A DNA stretch of 64,000 nucleotides from Aristolochia californica (lineage: Eukaryota > Streptophyta > Magnoliopsida > Piperales > Aristolochiaceae), in the NCBI GenBank assembly GCA_029961685.1, contig JARWKL010000002.1, forward strand, positions 19,312,908-19,376,907. Direction: 5' to 3'. A program made the translations under genes and the position numbers. The notes beneath the pieces are model-generated. The model was not told the origin of the DNA. It ran no database searches and worked only from the letters and a program-made list of their open reading frames with translations. Positions 1 through 11,228 of the stretch are shown here, piece after piece. Every line of letters starts with the position of its first letter. The first letter of the stretch is position 1.

Positions 1-784
1 ATTCTGAAGTTAACGTGCGGTGGGATATTTACCAGAGCCAAACAACCCAGTTTTTGCCAATTTACAAAAAGTGGACCGAACAATCATAGATCATCGTAAA
101 TGTTTTGATTGATTAATGATGTGAAACAACTAAATTTTTTGTTAGAAATTACTTAAGGTTTGGGAGTCAACACTAAGTTAAAAATGCCTCGCCCACCTTT
201 TCCGATGATTGCAAAACCTAATATATAAAAAATTGTAAGAGTTTACAATCCTAAAAAAACTCAAATACTTTTTGGAATATTCTCTCTCGGCATTTGTGCA
301 TTTCCCAATTTTCAAGTAAACCAAAAGATAAGGTAAATACATCACAACAAAAGGAAAATGTTAGAGTTTATGTTTTAAAAAAATTATTTCACCCACTAAA
401 AATGAACTCCAAAGTTTTGTTCTCTATGTTTGGGAAAATCCACTAGTACAACCGGTAATAGCTTGGTTGAATTTTATAAGAAAGAGATTTCTAATTGATC
501 CTAACATGTTTTAAATATGGATATGCATGTCGGAAACATGTTGAAGATGCAAATGACCTAATTATCCAAAAATTTAAAGGAGTACAAAAATTAATTTTTC
601 AAGTTAACGTGCGATGGGATATTTACTAGAGCCAAACAACCCAATTTTTGCCGATTTAAAAAAAGTGAACCTAACAATCATAGATCATCTTAAATGTTTT
701 TATTGATTAATGATATGTAACGACTAAATTTTTTGTTAGAAATGACTTAAGGTTTGGGATTTAACACTCAGTCAAATTCCTCCC

Positions 785-787
<3 letters not shown>

Positions 788-816
<29 letters not shown>
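788..816 (+). repeat. Poly-C run, 29 C
   Basis: Uninterrupted C-run at the fixed satellite position between the ACACTCAGT-type segment and the ATTGCAAAACC-type segment. Unexpanded monomers have 4 to 7 C here. The minus strand is poly-G. Confidence 0.9.
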
Positions 817-818
<2 letters not shown>

Positions 819-1978
819 TGCCACTACCCTTTTCAAATTATTGCAAAACCTAATATATAAAAAATGAAAAGAGTTTACAATCCACAAAAATCACTGGTAC
901 TTATTGGAATTATCTCTCTCATAATTTGTGCATTTCTTTTTTCGATGTTCAATTTTTTTTCAAATCCAAACTTGGGTTTTCACTCACCCATTTTTCTCGT
1001 AAACAAAAATATTAGGCAAATAGATCTCAACAAAATGAAAATTTTAGAGTTTATGTATGAAAAAAACTTGAAAAATATAATAAATGTAAGTGGAGAAAAT
1101 TATTTCACATACTAAAAACGAACTCCAGAGTTTTGTTCTCCATGGTTGGGAAATTCCCTTAGTACAACCCCAAATAGCTTGGTGGAATTTTATAAGAAAG
1201 AGATTTGTAATTGATCCTTACATGTTTTAAATATGGATATGCATGCCTGAAACATGTTGAAGAAGTAAATGACCTAATGATCCATAAATTTCAAGGAGTT
1301 ATAAAAAATTAAATTCTCAAGTTAACGTCCAGTGGGATTTTTACGAGAGCGAAACAACCCAGTTTTTGCCTATTTACAAAAATCGGACCAAACAATCATA
1401 GATCATCGTAAATGTTTTTAACGATTAATGATGAGTAACGGCTACAATTTTTGTTTCAAAAGACTTATGGTTTCGGTGTCAATACTCAGTTAAAAATGCC
1501 TCGCCCCGCCTTTTCTGATGATTACAAAACCTAATACATAAAAAACTAAAAGAGTTTACAATCCTCAAAAATCACAGATACTTTTTGGAATTATCTCTCT
1601 CAGCATTTGAGCATTTCCTTTTTGTATGTTCAATTTTTTTTTTAAAACCAATCTTGAGTTTTCACTCTCACTTTCTTCTCGTAAACAAAAAGATAAGGAA
1701 AATAGATCTCAACAAAATAAAAATTCTAGAGTTTATTTATGCAAAAAAATGAAAACTATAATTATGTAAGTGAACAAAATTATTTCACGCACTAAAAATG
1801 AACCCCAAAGTTTTGTTATCCATGTTTGGGAAATTCCACTAGTACAACCCCTAATAGCTTGATGGAATTTTATAAGAAAGAGATTTCTAATTGATCTTAA
1901 CTTGTTTGAAACATGTTGAAGATGCAAATGACCTAATGATCCAAAAATTTTGAGTAGAAAAAATTAAATTATCAACTG

Positions 1979-4672
1979 AACGTGTAGTGGGATCTTTACT
2001 AGAGCCAATCAACCCGTTTTTACCTATTTACAAAAAGCTGACCTAACAATCATAGATCATCGTAAATTTTTTGATCAATTAATGATAAGTAACGACAATA
2101 ATTTCTGTTTGAAATGACTTATGGTTTGGGAGTCAACACTCAGTTCAAAATGCCTCGCCCCCCTTTACTGATGATTGCAAAACCTAATATATAAAAAACT
2201 AAAAGAGTTTAAAATCCTTAAAAATCACAGATACATTTTGGAATTATCTCTCTCAGCATTGGAGAATTTACATTTTGGATGATCTATTTTTTTCAAATCC
2301 AAACTTGAGTTTTCTCTTTACCATTTTTCTCGTAAACAAAAAGATAAGGCAAATAGATCACAACAAAATGAAAATTTTAGAGTTTATGTATGAAATAAAT
2401 TGAAAACTAAAATAATTGTAAGCAAAGAAAATTATTCCATGAGCAAAAAATGAACACCAAAGTTTTGTTATCCATGTTTGGGAAATTCCACCAGTTCAAC
2501 CACTAATAGCTTGGTGGAACTTTATAAGAAAGTGACCTTACAATCAAGTTAATGTGCAACGGGATATTTACAAGGGCCAAACAACCCCGTTTTGCCTTTT
2601 TACTAAAAGCGGACATAACAACCATAGATCATCGTAAATTTTTTGATCGATTAATGATGTGTAACGGCTATAATTTTTGTTAGAAATGACTTTTGATTTA
2701 GGAGTCAACACTCAGTTCAAATTGCCTCGCAACACCTCCCCCCCCCCTTTCCGATGATTGAAAAACCTTATATATAAAAAACTAAAAGAGTTTACAATCC
2801 TCAAAAATCACACTTACTTTTTGGAATTATTTCTCTCAGCATTTGTGAATTTCCTGTTTGGTTGTTCATTTTTTTTTCAAATCCAAACTGGAGTTTTCAC
2901 TCTCCCATTTTTCTCGTAAAGACAAAGATATGGCAAATAGATCCCAAAAAATGAAAATTTTAGAGTTTAGGTATGCAAAAAATTGATATCTATATTAAAT
3001 TTAAGTGAAAAAAATTATTTCACGCATTAAAAATAAACCCCAAAGTTTTGATATCAATATTTGGGAAATTCCACTAGTACAACCCCTAATAGCTTGGTGG
3101 AATTTTATAATAAAGAGATTTCTAATTGATCCTAACATGTTTAGAATATGGATATGCATGCCTGAAACATGTTGAAGATGAACATGACCTAATGATCCAA
3201 AAATTTCAAGGAGTAGAAAAAATTAAATTCTCAAGTTAACGTGCGGTGGGATATTTACGAGAGCCAAACAACCCAGTTTTTGCCAATTTACAAAAAGCGG
3301 ACCTAACAATTATAGATCATCATAAATTTTTTGATCGATTAATGATGTGCAACGGCTATAATTTTTGTTAGAAAATGACTTATGGTTTGGGAGTCAACAC
3401 TTAGTTAAAAATGCCTCATCCCCCCTTTTCTGATGATTGCAAATCCTAATATACAAAAAACTAAAAGAGTTTACAATCCTTAAAAATCATAGGTACTTTT
3501 TGGAATTATCTCTCTCAGCAATTGGGCAATTCCATTTTGGATTTTCATTTTTTTTTAAATCCAAACTTGAATACTCACTCTCTCTTTTTTCTTGTAAAAA
3601 AACAAGATAAGGCAAATAGATCACAACAAAATCAAAATTTTAGAGTTTATGTATGCAAAAAAGTGAAAACTATAATAAATGTAAGTCAAGAAAATTATTT
3701 TAGGCACAAACAATAAACACCAAATTTTTTTTATTCTTGTTTGGGAAATTTAACTTGTACAACCCCTAATAGCATGGTGGAATTTTTTAAGAAAGAGATT
3801 TATAATTGATCCTAACTTGTTTTAGATAAGGATATGCATGCATGAAACTTGTTGAAGATGCAAATGACCTATTGATACAAAAAGTTTGAGTAGAAAAAAT
3901 GAAATTGTCAAGTGAACGTGTAGTGGGATATTTACCAGAGCCAATCAACCCATTTTTGGCTATTTACAAAAAGTTGGCCTAACAATCATAGATCATCATA
4001 TATGCTTTGATTGATTAATGATAAGTAACGACAATAATTTTTTATAGAAATGACTTATGGTTTGGGAGTCAACACTCAGTTGAAAATGCCTCGCCCCCCT
4101 TTTCTGATGATTGCAAAACCTAATATATAAAAAACTAAAAGAGTTTACAATCCTTAAAAATCACAGATACTTTTTGGAATTATCTCTCTCAGCGTTGTAG
4201 AATTTACATTTTGGATGATCTATTTTTTTCAAATCCAAACTTGAGTTTTCTCTATACCATTTTTCTCGAAAACAAAAAGATACGGCAAATAGATCACAAC
4301 AAAATGAAAATTTTAGAGTTTATGTATGAAAAAAATTGAAAACTAAAATAATTGTAAGCAAAGAAAATTATTTCACGCGCAAAAAATGAACACCAAAGTT
4401 TTGTTATCCATGTTTGGGAAATTCCACCAGTTCAACCCCCAATAGCTTGGTGGAACTTTATAAGAAAGTGACCTAATAATCAAGTTAACGTGCAACAGGA
4501 TATTTACAAGGGCCAAACAACCCCGTTTTTGCTTTTTTACTAAAAGCGGACCTAACAATCATACATCATCGTAAATGTTTTGATCGATTAATGATGTGTA
4601 ACGACTCTAATTTTTGTTAGAAATGACTTTTGATTTTGGAGTCAACTCAGTTCAAAATGCCTCACAACCAAC

Positions 4673-4717
<45 letters not shown>

Positions 4718-5922
4718 CCTTTTTCGATGATTGAAAAACCTTATATATAAAAAACTAAAAAAGTTTACAATCCTCAAAAATCACACATACTTTTTAGAAT
4801 TATTTCTCTCAGCATTTGTGCATTTCCTTTTTGGCTGTTCATTTTTTTTTCAAATTCAAACTGGAGTTTTCACTCTCCCATTTTTCTCGTAAAGATAAAG
4901 ATATAGCAAATAGATCGCAAAAAATGAAAATTTTAGAGTTTATGTATGCAAAAAATTGATATCTATATTAAATGTAAGAGAAAAAAATTATTTCACGCAT
5001 TAAAAATAAACCCCAAAGTTTTGTTATCCATGTTTGGGAAATTCCACTAGTACAACCCCTAATAGCTTGGTGGAATTTTATAATAAAGAGATTTCTAATT
5101 GATCCTAACATGTTTTGAATATGGATATGCATGCCTGAAATATGTTGAAGATGAAAATGACCTAATGATCCAAAAATTTCAAGGAGTAGAAAAAATTAAA
5201 TTCTCAAGTTAACGTGCGGTGGGATATTTACGAGATCCAAACAACCCAGTTTTTGCCTATTTACAAAAAGCGGACCTAAAAAGTATAGATCATTGTAAAT
5301 GTTTTGATCGATTAATGATGTGTAACGGCTATAATTTTTGTTAGACAATGACAATTTTTTGATTGATTAATTTTTGTAATGGCTATAATTAATGAAGTCA
5401 ACACTCACTTCAAAATGCCTCACCCCCCTTTTTCTGATGATTGCAAAGCCTAATATATAAAAAAACTAAAACAGTTTACAATCATTAAAAATCATAGATA
5501 CTTTTTAGAATTAACTCTATCAGCATTTGTGCATTTCCATTTTGGATTTTCATTTTTTTTTTAAATCCAAACTTGAATACTCACTCTCTCTTTTTTCTCG
5601 TAAAAAAACAAGATCAGGCAAATAGATCACAACAAAATGAAAATTTTAGAGTTTATGTATGCAAAAAATTGAAAATTATAATAAATGTAAGCGAAGAAAA
5701 TTATTTCAAGCAGAAACAATAAACACAAATTTTTTTAATTCTTGTTTGGGAAATTTAACTTGTACAACCCCTAATAGCTTGGTGGAATTTTTTAAGAAAG
5801 AGATTTATAATTGATCCTAACATGTTTTAAATAAGGATATGCATGCATGAAACATGTTGAAGATTCAAATGACCTAATGATCCAAAAATTTCAAGGAGTA
5901 GAAAAAATTAAATTGTCAAATT
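1979..5922 (+). repeat. Trimeric higher-order repeat, two copies
   Basis: Monomers at 1979, 2551 and 3238 match those at 3915, 4487 and 5211 better than they match each other; corresponding anchors are 1936, 1936 and 1973 bp apart. Shared diagnostic variants: AACGTGTAGTGGGAT with GAGCCAATCAACC in the first monomer of each trio; the truncated junction and AAGGGCCAAACAACCCC in the second; CTTGAATACTCACTCTCTC and CAAACAATAAACAC in the third. Copy 2 has a 41-C run and a scrambled stretch near 5346-5394. This is a higher-order repeat produced by unequal exchange. Confidence 0.8.
4674..4714 (+). repeat. Poly-C run, 41 C
   Basis: Same fixed position of the satellite monomer; 41 uninterrupted C followed by TCCCC. 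The equivalent monomer of the sister trimer (2738-2747) has only 10 C, so length changed after the trimer was duplicated. Confidence 0.9.
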
Positions 5923-6085
5923 AACGTGCAATGGGATATTTACCAAAGCCAAACAACCCCGCTTTTGCCTATTTACAAAAAGCAGACCATCATAAATGTT
6001 TTGATTGGTTAATGATGTGTAATGGCTATAATTTTTATTAGAAATGACTTTTAGTTTGGGAGTCAACACTTAGTTAAAAATGCCT

Positions 6086-6099
6086 CCCCCCCCCCCCCC
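6086..6099 (+). repeat. Poly-C run, 14 C
   Basis: Moderate expansion at the same monomer position, flanked by AAAATGCCT on the left and TTTCTCGATGATTGC on the right. Confidence 0.85.
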
Positions 6100-6767
6100 T
6101 TTCTCGATGATTGCAAAACCTAATATATAAAAAACTAAAAGAGTTAACAATCCTTAAAAATCATGGGTACTTTTTTTAATTATCTCTCTCAGCATTTGTG
6201 CATTTCGATTTTGGATGTTCAATTTTTTTTCAAATCCATATTTGAGTTTTCACTCTCCCATCTCGTTAACAAAAAGGTAAGGAAAATATAACACATCAAA
6301 ATGACAATTTTAGAGTTTATGTATGAAAAAAATTGAAAACTACAATAAATGTAAGTGAAGAAAATTATTTCACGCACTAAAAATGAACACCAAAGTTTTG
6401 TTATCCTTGTTTGGGAAATTCCACTAGTAAAACCCCTAATAGCTTGGTGGAATTTTATCAGAAAGAGATTTGTATTTGATCCTAAAAAGTTTTGAATATG
6501 GATATCAATGCCTGAAACATGTTGAAGATGCAAATGACCTAATGATCCAACAACTTCGAATAGAAAAAATTAAATTCTCAAGTTAACTTGCAGTGGGATA
6601 TTTACCAAAGCCAAACAACCTCGTTTTTACCTATTTACAAAAAGCGGACCTAACAATCAAAAATCATCATAAATTTTTTGATCGATTGATGATGTGTAAC
6701 AGCTATAATTTTTCTTAGAAATGACTTATGGTATGGGAGTCAACACTCAATTCAAAATGCCTCACCC

Positions 6768-6768
<1 letters not shown>

Positions 6769-6820
<52 letters not shown>
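6769..6820 (+). repeat. Poly-C run, 52 C (longest in window)
   Basis: Fifty-two uninterrupted C at the fixed satellite position. The duplicated equivalent monomer at 19024-19062 has 39 C, so the run was probably already long before the block duplicated. Confidence 0.9.
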
Positions 6821-8503
6821 TTTTCTAATGATTGCAAAGCCTAATATATAAAAAACTAAAAGAGTATACAATCCTTAAAAATCACAGATACTTTTTTGGA
6901 ATTATCTCTCTCAGCATTTGTGCATTTCCATTTTGGATTTTCTTTTTTTTTAAAATCCAAACTTGAATACTCAGTCTCTCTTTTTTCTCGTAAAAAAACA
7001 AGATAAGGCAAAGAGATCACAACAAAATGAAAATTTTAGAGTTTATGTATGCAAAAAATTGAAAACTATAATAAATGTAAGTGAAGAAAATTATTTCATG
7101 CACAAACAATAAACACCAAATTTTTTTTATTCTTGTTTGGGAAATTTAACTTGTACAACCCCTTGGTGGAATTTTTTAAGAAAGAGATTTATAATTGATC
7201 TTAACATGTTTTAAATAAGGATATGCATGCATGAAACATGTTGAAGATGCAAATGACCTAATGATCCAAAAATTTCAAGGGGTAGAACAAATTAAATTCT
7301 CTAGTTAACCTGTGGTGGGATATTTACCAGAGCCAAAGTACCCATTTTTTGCTTATTTAGAAAAAGTGGACCTAACAATCATAGATCATCATAAATATTT
7401 TGATCGATTTATGATGTGTAATGGCTATAATTTTTGTTAGAAATGACTTATGGTTTGGGAGTCAACACTTAGTTAAAAATGCCTCGCCCCACCTTTTTTG
7501 ATAATTGCAAAACCTAAGATATAAAAAAATAAAAGAGTTTACAATCCTAAAAACTCATAGATATTTTATTGAATTATCTCTCTCAGAATTTGTGCACTTC
7601 GGTTTTGGATGTACAATTTTTTTTCAAATCCATACTTGAGTTTTCACTCTTCCATTTTTCTCGTAAACAAAAAGATAAGGCAAATTGATCACAAAAAAAT
7701 GAAAATTTTAGAGTTTATGTATGAAAAAATTGAAAACTAAAATAAATGTAAGTGAAGAAAATTATTTCACGCACAAAAAATGAACACCAAAGTTTTCTTA
7801 TCCATGTTTGGGAAATTCCACTAGTACAACCCTAATAGCTTGGTGGAATTTTATAAGAAAGAGATTTGTAATTGATCCTAACATGTTTTAAATATGCATA
7901 TGCATGTCTGAAACATGTTGAAGATGCAAATGACCTAATGATCCAAAAATTTCAAGGAGTTGGAAAAATTAAATTCGCAAGTTAATGTGCAGTGGGATAT
8001 TTACCAAAGCCAAACAACCCAGTTTTTGCCTATTTACAAAAAGCGAACCTAACAATTATAGATGTGTAATGACTATAATTTTTGTAAGAAATGACTTATG
8101 GTTTGGGAGTCAACACTCAGTTAAAAATGCTTCGCCCACATTTTTCGATGATTGGAAAACCTAATGGATAAAAAATTAAGAGATTTTACAATCCTTAAAA
8201 ATCACAGATACTTTTTGGTATTATCACTCTCGTCATTTGTGCATTTCTATTTTGGATGTTCAATTTTTTTTCAAATCCAAACTAGAGTTTTCACTCTCCC
8301 ATTTTCCTCGTAAACAAAAAGATAAGCAAAAACATCACAACAAAATTAAAATTTTAGAGTTTATGTTTGCAATAAATTGAAAGAAGAAAATTATTTCATG
8401 CACTAAAAATCAACACCAAAATTTTGTCATCCATGTTTTGGAAATTTGACTAGTCCAACCCCTAATATCTATGGGGAATTTGATAAAAAAGAGATTTCTA
8501 ATT

Positions 8504-8508
8504 GATCC
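8504..8508 (+). other. Target-site duplication, 5' side of LTR element copy 1
   Basis: GATCC immediately before the LTR matches the satellite segment TTGATCCTAACATG. The partner at 11229-11233 is TATCC, one base different. Five bases is the usual target duplication length for Copia-type elements. Confidence 0.8.
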
Positions 8509-8950
8509 TGTTGGATGATAAGATCAAGCCTAAACGACCAAGGAAAGCCCACTTATATAAGATATATATATATGATGGGCCACATGACCAAGGAAGACCC
8601 ACAAGATGGGCCCAAGACCATAAGAAGTAGGACCGACAATGATTAGCAAGAGCTGGAATCCTTATCACATCAGTTGGAAGATCAAGAAGGACTCACAAAA
8701 TTATCTTTATCTTAGGGTCATTACCAATAAGAGTTTTAGTTTAAGTTATATTTGTCTTTTATCAATATTGAGTTACCTAATTATGTTAGGTCTTACCTTA
8801 AGTGTTAGAGTTTGGGTGTAATTGGGACAAAGGTAGTTTTTTTGTAATTGGACTCTATTACCTTCCTCTATTATAAATAGAGGTTCATGTACTTTGATTA
8901 CAACAAGTTATTGATCTCAATGAAGTACTGACTTTTCAATAAATTCAACA
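8509..8950 (+). repeat. 5' LTR, copy 1
   Basis: 442 bp, TG...CA ends (TGTTGGATGATAAG ... AAATTCAACA). It shares with the 5' LTR at 20725 the variants GGAAAGCCC, CAGTTGGAAG and GATTACAACAAG, which differ from both 3' LTRs. It contains the probable promoter at 8865-8883. A local AT dinucleotide stretch (TATATATATATATG) occurs near 8561-8574. Confidence 0.9.
8865..8883 (+). promoter_or_regulatory. Probable LTR TATA box inside a palindrome
   Basis: CCTCTATTATAAATAGAGG contains TATAAATA at 8872-8879, flanked by inverted CCTCTAT/ATAGAGG arms. The motif is conserved in every complete LTR of the window (21083, 11149 and 28449 for TATAAATA). Its place about 70 bp before the LTR end fits a promoter that starts transcription near the R region. 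The start site itself is inferred. Confidence 0.65.
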
Positions 8951-8962
8951 TGGTATCAGAGC
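8951..8962 (+). other. Primer-binding site (initiator-Met tRNA)
   Basis: TGGTATCAGAGC directly abuts the LTR end. It is the standard plant minus-strand primer site complementary to the initiator methionine tRNA 3' end, common in Copia elements. Confidence 0.92.
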
Positions 8963-10192
8963 ATATTTTGTGAGTTGACTTAGTCAACTCATGGAGGTAA
9001 TGTGATCCTTTTCTCTAAACCCTAAACCATAGTATTGGTTCGTAGTTTTTTTTTTAGTCCCTACTCCCGTAGTTTTCATTGCAATTTAACCTCTATACGT
9101 AGTTTTTCATATTGCAAGTTATATAGTGATGGAAAGATATTTGATTCTAATTTCCAAAGAAGAACGATTTGTTCCAATCAGAGTTTTTTTACAGAGAGAT
9201 ATCGATATTTGAATGAGCGAAGGTCAGATTGCAAAAAGGTTTCAACAACGGCAGCAATCTTCAGATTCCGAGCAAAGTTCAGATTGAAAAAAGAGGTTCA
9301 AGCGGCAGCCGAAATCCTCAACTTCCAAGGTATTTTAAGATATATAGAAAGATACTTTATATGGATAATTATATTTCAAGAGAAAGGTATGTAAGTCTAT
9401 TTTCTGACCTATTCAACCAATTCTCGGTATGATTTTTTTTATAAGGACATATTGATCTTGGAAAAGTCAATGGTCATTCTAGAAAAATAGGAGAAATTGA
9501 ACTTAGTCCGGCCAGATGACAGAGACAGAAACCTATCAGATTACTTATCTTATGATAATTATATTTTATGAAGAGATGTTATACTTGGATGAAATTTATT
9601 TAAGTTTAGTTTCAGAAGGAAAAAGTTTCATTTCAATCTGATCTATACTGAAAGATATATTTGAATTGGAAGAATCAAAGGTCATGCTGGTATCCTATTG
9701 TATAGAAAAATCCGAATTTATGCCGATTGTTTTACGTCACTGTTTGAGTTGATATTTCATGAAAATATCACATGTCTCCCTGGTTTGAGGGCTTATTTAA
9801 AAAATCTATGTTATTTGGGATTATTGCTACTTCTATGATATTTGGTTCAAGCTGGGATCACTGCAATTACCTCCCAGCTTGAGGGGGAGAAGTAGAACAA
9901 GAACAAGAAAGAGTTATTTTATTCCTTATGTTGTGGATAAGTTTATGTGACCAAAATATTCAAGAAAGGGGGAGCACAAAAGATGAAGCTTGTGCATCAA
10001 AGAAGAAATTTTGTATCTTATTATTTCATGGGTTCTTTGACAAAGTATACTATTTGGTTCATGTTATATGTGTTGGAAGATGGTCGTGTTATATTCAACT
10101 GCAGCTATTATGTCTCTTTGGGGACATTATTATTGAATAAGAGGTGGCCTCATGTCATCATTTATTTTACCCCATCAAAACGATCAAAATTG
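8963..10192 (+). other. Internal non-coding region of LTR element copy 1
   Basis: About 1.2 kb without a recognisable protein domain. It begins with a segment resembling a leader (CTCTAAACCCTAAACCATAG). Small frames at 9035-9394 and 9947-10351 have no gag or pol motif such as a CCHC knuckle. The first contains a phenylalanine/serine-rich start and a basic stretch but is not convincing as a gene. The region is closely matched at 21175-22400 in copy 2, with frame-breaking changes, which argues against selection for protein. A purine tract sits at 9881-9890. Confidence 0.75.
9876..9890 (+). other. Upstream polypurine-tract-like motif
   Basis: CAGCTTGAGGGGGAGA resembles the typical Copia end-of-internal motif and duplicates the CAGCTTGAGGGGAG found just before the 3' LTR (10805-10817). 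It is not followed by an LTR. The same arrangement exists in copy 2 near 22083-22098. It may be a remnant of an earlier element end or a second plus-strand priming site. Confidence 0.5.
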
Positions 10193-10447
10193 TTTGTGGT
10201 TGGGAGCCCACAACGGAGGAACTTCATCCCTGTCAAAAAGATAAAAATTATTTGTGGTTGGGAGTCCACGATGGAGGAACTTTATCCTCGTCAAAAAGAT
10301 GAAAATTATTTGTTGTTGGAAGTCCATGATGGAGGAACCTCATCCCCGTAAAAAAGAAGAAAATTATTTGTGGTTGGGAGTCCACGACGGAGGAACTTCA
10401 TCCCTGTCAAAAAGATGAAAATTATTTGTGGAAGTCCATGACAGAGG

Positions 10448-10448
<1 letters not shown>
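10193..10448 (+). repeat. 58-bp minisatellite inside LTR element copy 1
   Basis: Units begin TTTGTGGTTGGGAGTCCACG at 10193, 10251, 10309, 10367 and 10425, exactly 58 bp apart; the last is partial. Each holds GACGGAGGAACTTCATCCCC and AAAAAGATGAAAATTA. Because 58 is not a multiple of three, reading frames shift between units, so this is not a protein repeat. Confidence 0.92.

Positions 10449-10496
<48 letters not shown>
10449..10496 (+). repeat. Poly-C run, 48 C, within the LTR element
   Basis: Forty-eight uninterrupted C immediately after the last 58-bp unit and before TCCGTTCTCCCTCC. The equivalent site in copy 2 (22684-22695) has 12 C. This is outside the satellite, so C-run expansion is not restricted to the satellite family. 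Confidence 0.9.
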
Positions 10497-10501
<5 letters not shown>

Positions 10502-10809
10502 TCTCCCTCCTGTAATGGCTTTTATGTCTCCTACCACTTAATAGCAATGCCGATAGACACACTCCTGATAGCAGTAGAGTGTGTCCTACATCCATCATTA
10601 AGACTGGAGTATGAAGCAAATGCTTACTGGCTAAGAGTAATTTTTACTATCACTTATAATGCCACAGGGCCTCATGGAAGGACTCAACAGAGTGAGGGGG
10701 AATGATGGAAAATGAAGGCAAGTTGGATGATGTGTCATTTTATGCAAAAATATTTTATACATCATTTGCAGCAAGCTGGGAGCTCATGTTGTTCTCTCAC
10801 CCCCAGCTT
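10497..10809 (+). other. 3' internal region of LTR element copy 1
   Basis: Non-coding. Contains CCTACCACTT, TGTCCTACATCCA and GGGAGCTCATGTTG segments that align with 22696-23035 in copy 2. No domain is recognised. It leads directly into the purine tract. Confidence 0.7.
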
Positions 10810-10817
10810 GAGGGGAG
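10810..10817 (+). other. Polypurine tract, copy 1
   Basis: GAGGGGAG directly before the 3' LTR, the expected place of plus-strand priming. Copy 2 has GAGGGGAAG at 23036-23044. Confidence 0.8.
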
Positions 10818-11228
10818 TCTTGGAAGATAAGATCAATCCCAAACGACCAAGGAAGGCCCACATATGTAACATTACTATAAGATGGGCCACATGAGCAAGG
10901 AAGGCCCATAAGATGGGCCCAAGCCCATCAGAAGTAGGACCCACAATGATTACCAAGAGCTGGTATCCTTATCAGATCAGTAGGAAGATCAAGAAGGACT
11001 CACAAAAGTATTTTAGTTCAAGTTATATTAGTCTTTTATCAATATTGAGTAACCTAATTATGTTAGGACTTACCTTAACTGTTAGAGTTTGGGTGTAATT
11101 GAGACAAGGGTAGTTTTATTGTAATTCGACTCTACTACCTTCCTCTATTATAAATAGAGGTTCATGTACTCTAATAACAACAAGTTATTGATCTCAATGA
11201 AGTATTTCACTTTACCATAAATTCAACA
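10818..11228 (+). repeat. 3' LTR, copy 1
   Basis: 411 bp, starting TCTTGGAAG (first bases mutated from TGTTGGAAG) and ending ATTCAACA. It lacks about 30 bp present in the 5' LTR (the TCTTTATCTTAGGGTCA region). It carries the 3'-type variants GGAAGGCCC, CAGTAGGAAG and ATAACAACAA shared with the other 3' LTR, and TATAAATA at 11149-11156. It is followed by TATCC, the mutated target duplicate. Confidence 0.88.

Larger units (their letters stand above)
1..8508 (+). repeat. Satellite array block 1 (about 677-bp monomers)
   Basis: Head-to-tail monomers are recognised by the recurring anchor AACGTGCGGTGGGATATTTA. Anchor or variant positions are 12, 606, 1324, 1979, 2551, 3238, 3915, 4487, 5211, 5923, 6585, 7307 and 7984. 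Each monomer then runs through GAGCCAAACAACCC, GATCGATTAATGATGTG, GGTTTGGGAGTCAACACTC, a C-run followed by CGATGATTGCAAAACC, CAAATCCAAACTTGAGTTTT, GATAAGGCAAATAGATCAC, TTGGGAAATTCCACTAGTAC and AACATGTTGAAGATGCAAAT. Spacing varies from 572 to 724 bp because of local deletions and C-run length. Two monomers (starting at 1979 and 3915) share the same deletion ending in AATCAAGTTAA just before the next anchor. Nearly every frame is interrupted, and the short open frames recur only because the unit recurs. No gene is present. Confidence 0.95.
8509..11228 (+). mobile_element. Non-autonomous Copia-like LTR retroelement, copy 1
   Basis: A 2720-bp element splits a satellite monomer between GATCC and TATCC. 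It has a 442-bp 5' LTR starting TGTTGGA and ending CAACA, a primer site TGGTATCAGAGC complementary to the 3' end of plant initiator-Met tRNA, a 1.87-kb internal region, a purine tract GAGGGGAG and a 411-bp 3' LTR. The internal region has no gag, protease, integrase or reverse transcriptase reading frame that I can recognise; the longest open frame is 134 codons and unlike any known family. Known elements of this shape (short internal region without genes) are mobilised by proteins of an autonomous relative. The Copia assignment rests on the primer site and purine tract only. A second copy lies at 20725-28538. Confidence 0.88.

Noticed and set aside
9035..10351. Possible gag-like protein in the LTR element internal region
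   Set aside because: No zinc knuckle or capsid-like pattern; frames differ between the two element copies.
10193..10448. CRISPR-like or protein-repeat interpretation of the 58-bp repeats
   Set aside because: Units are contiguous with no spacers, the length is not a multiple of three, and the context is a plant retroelement.
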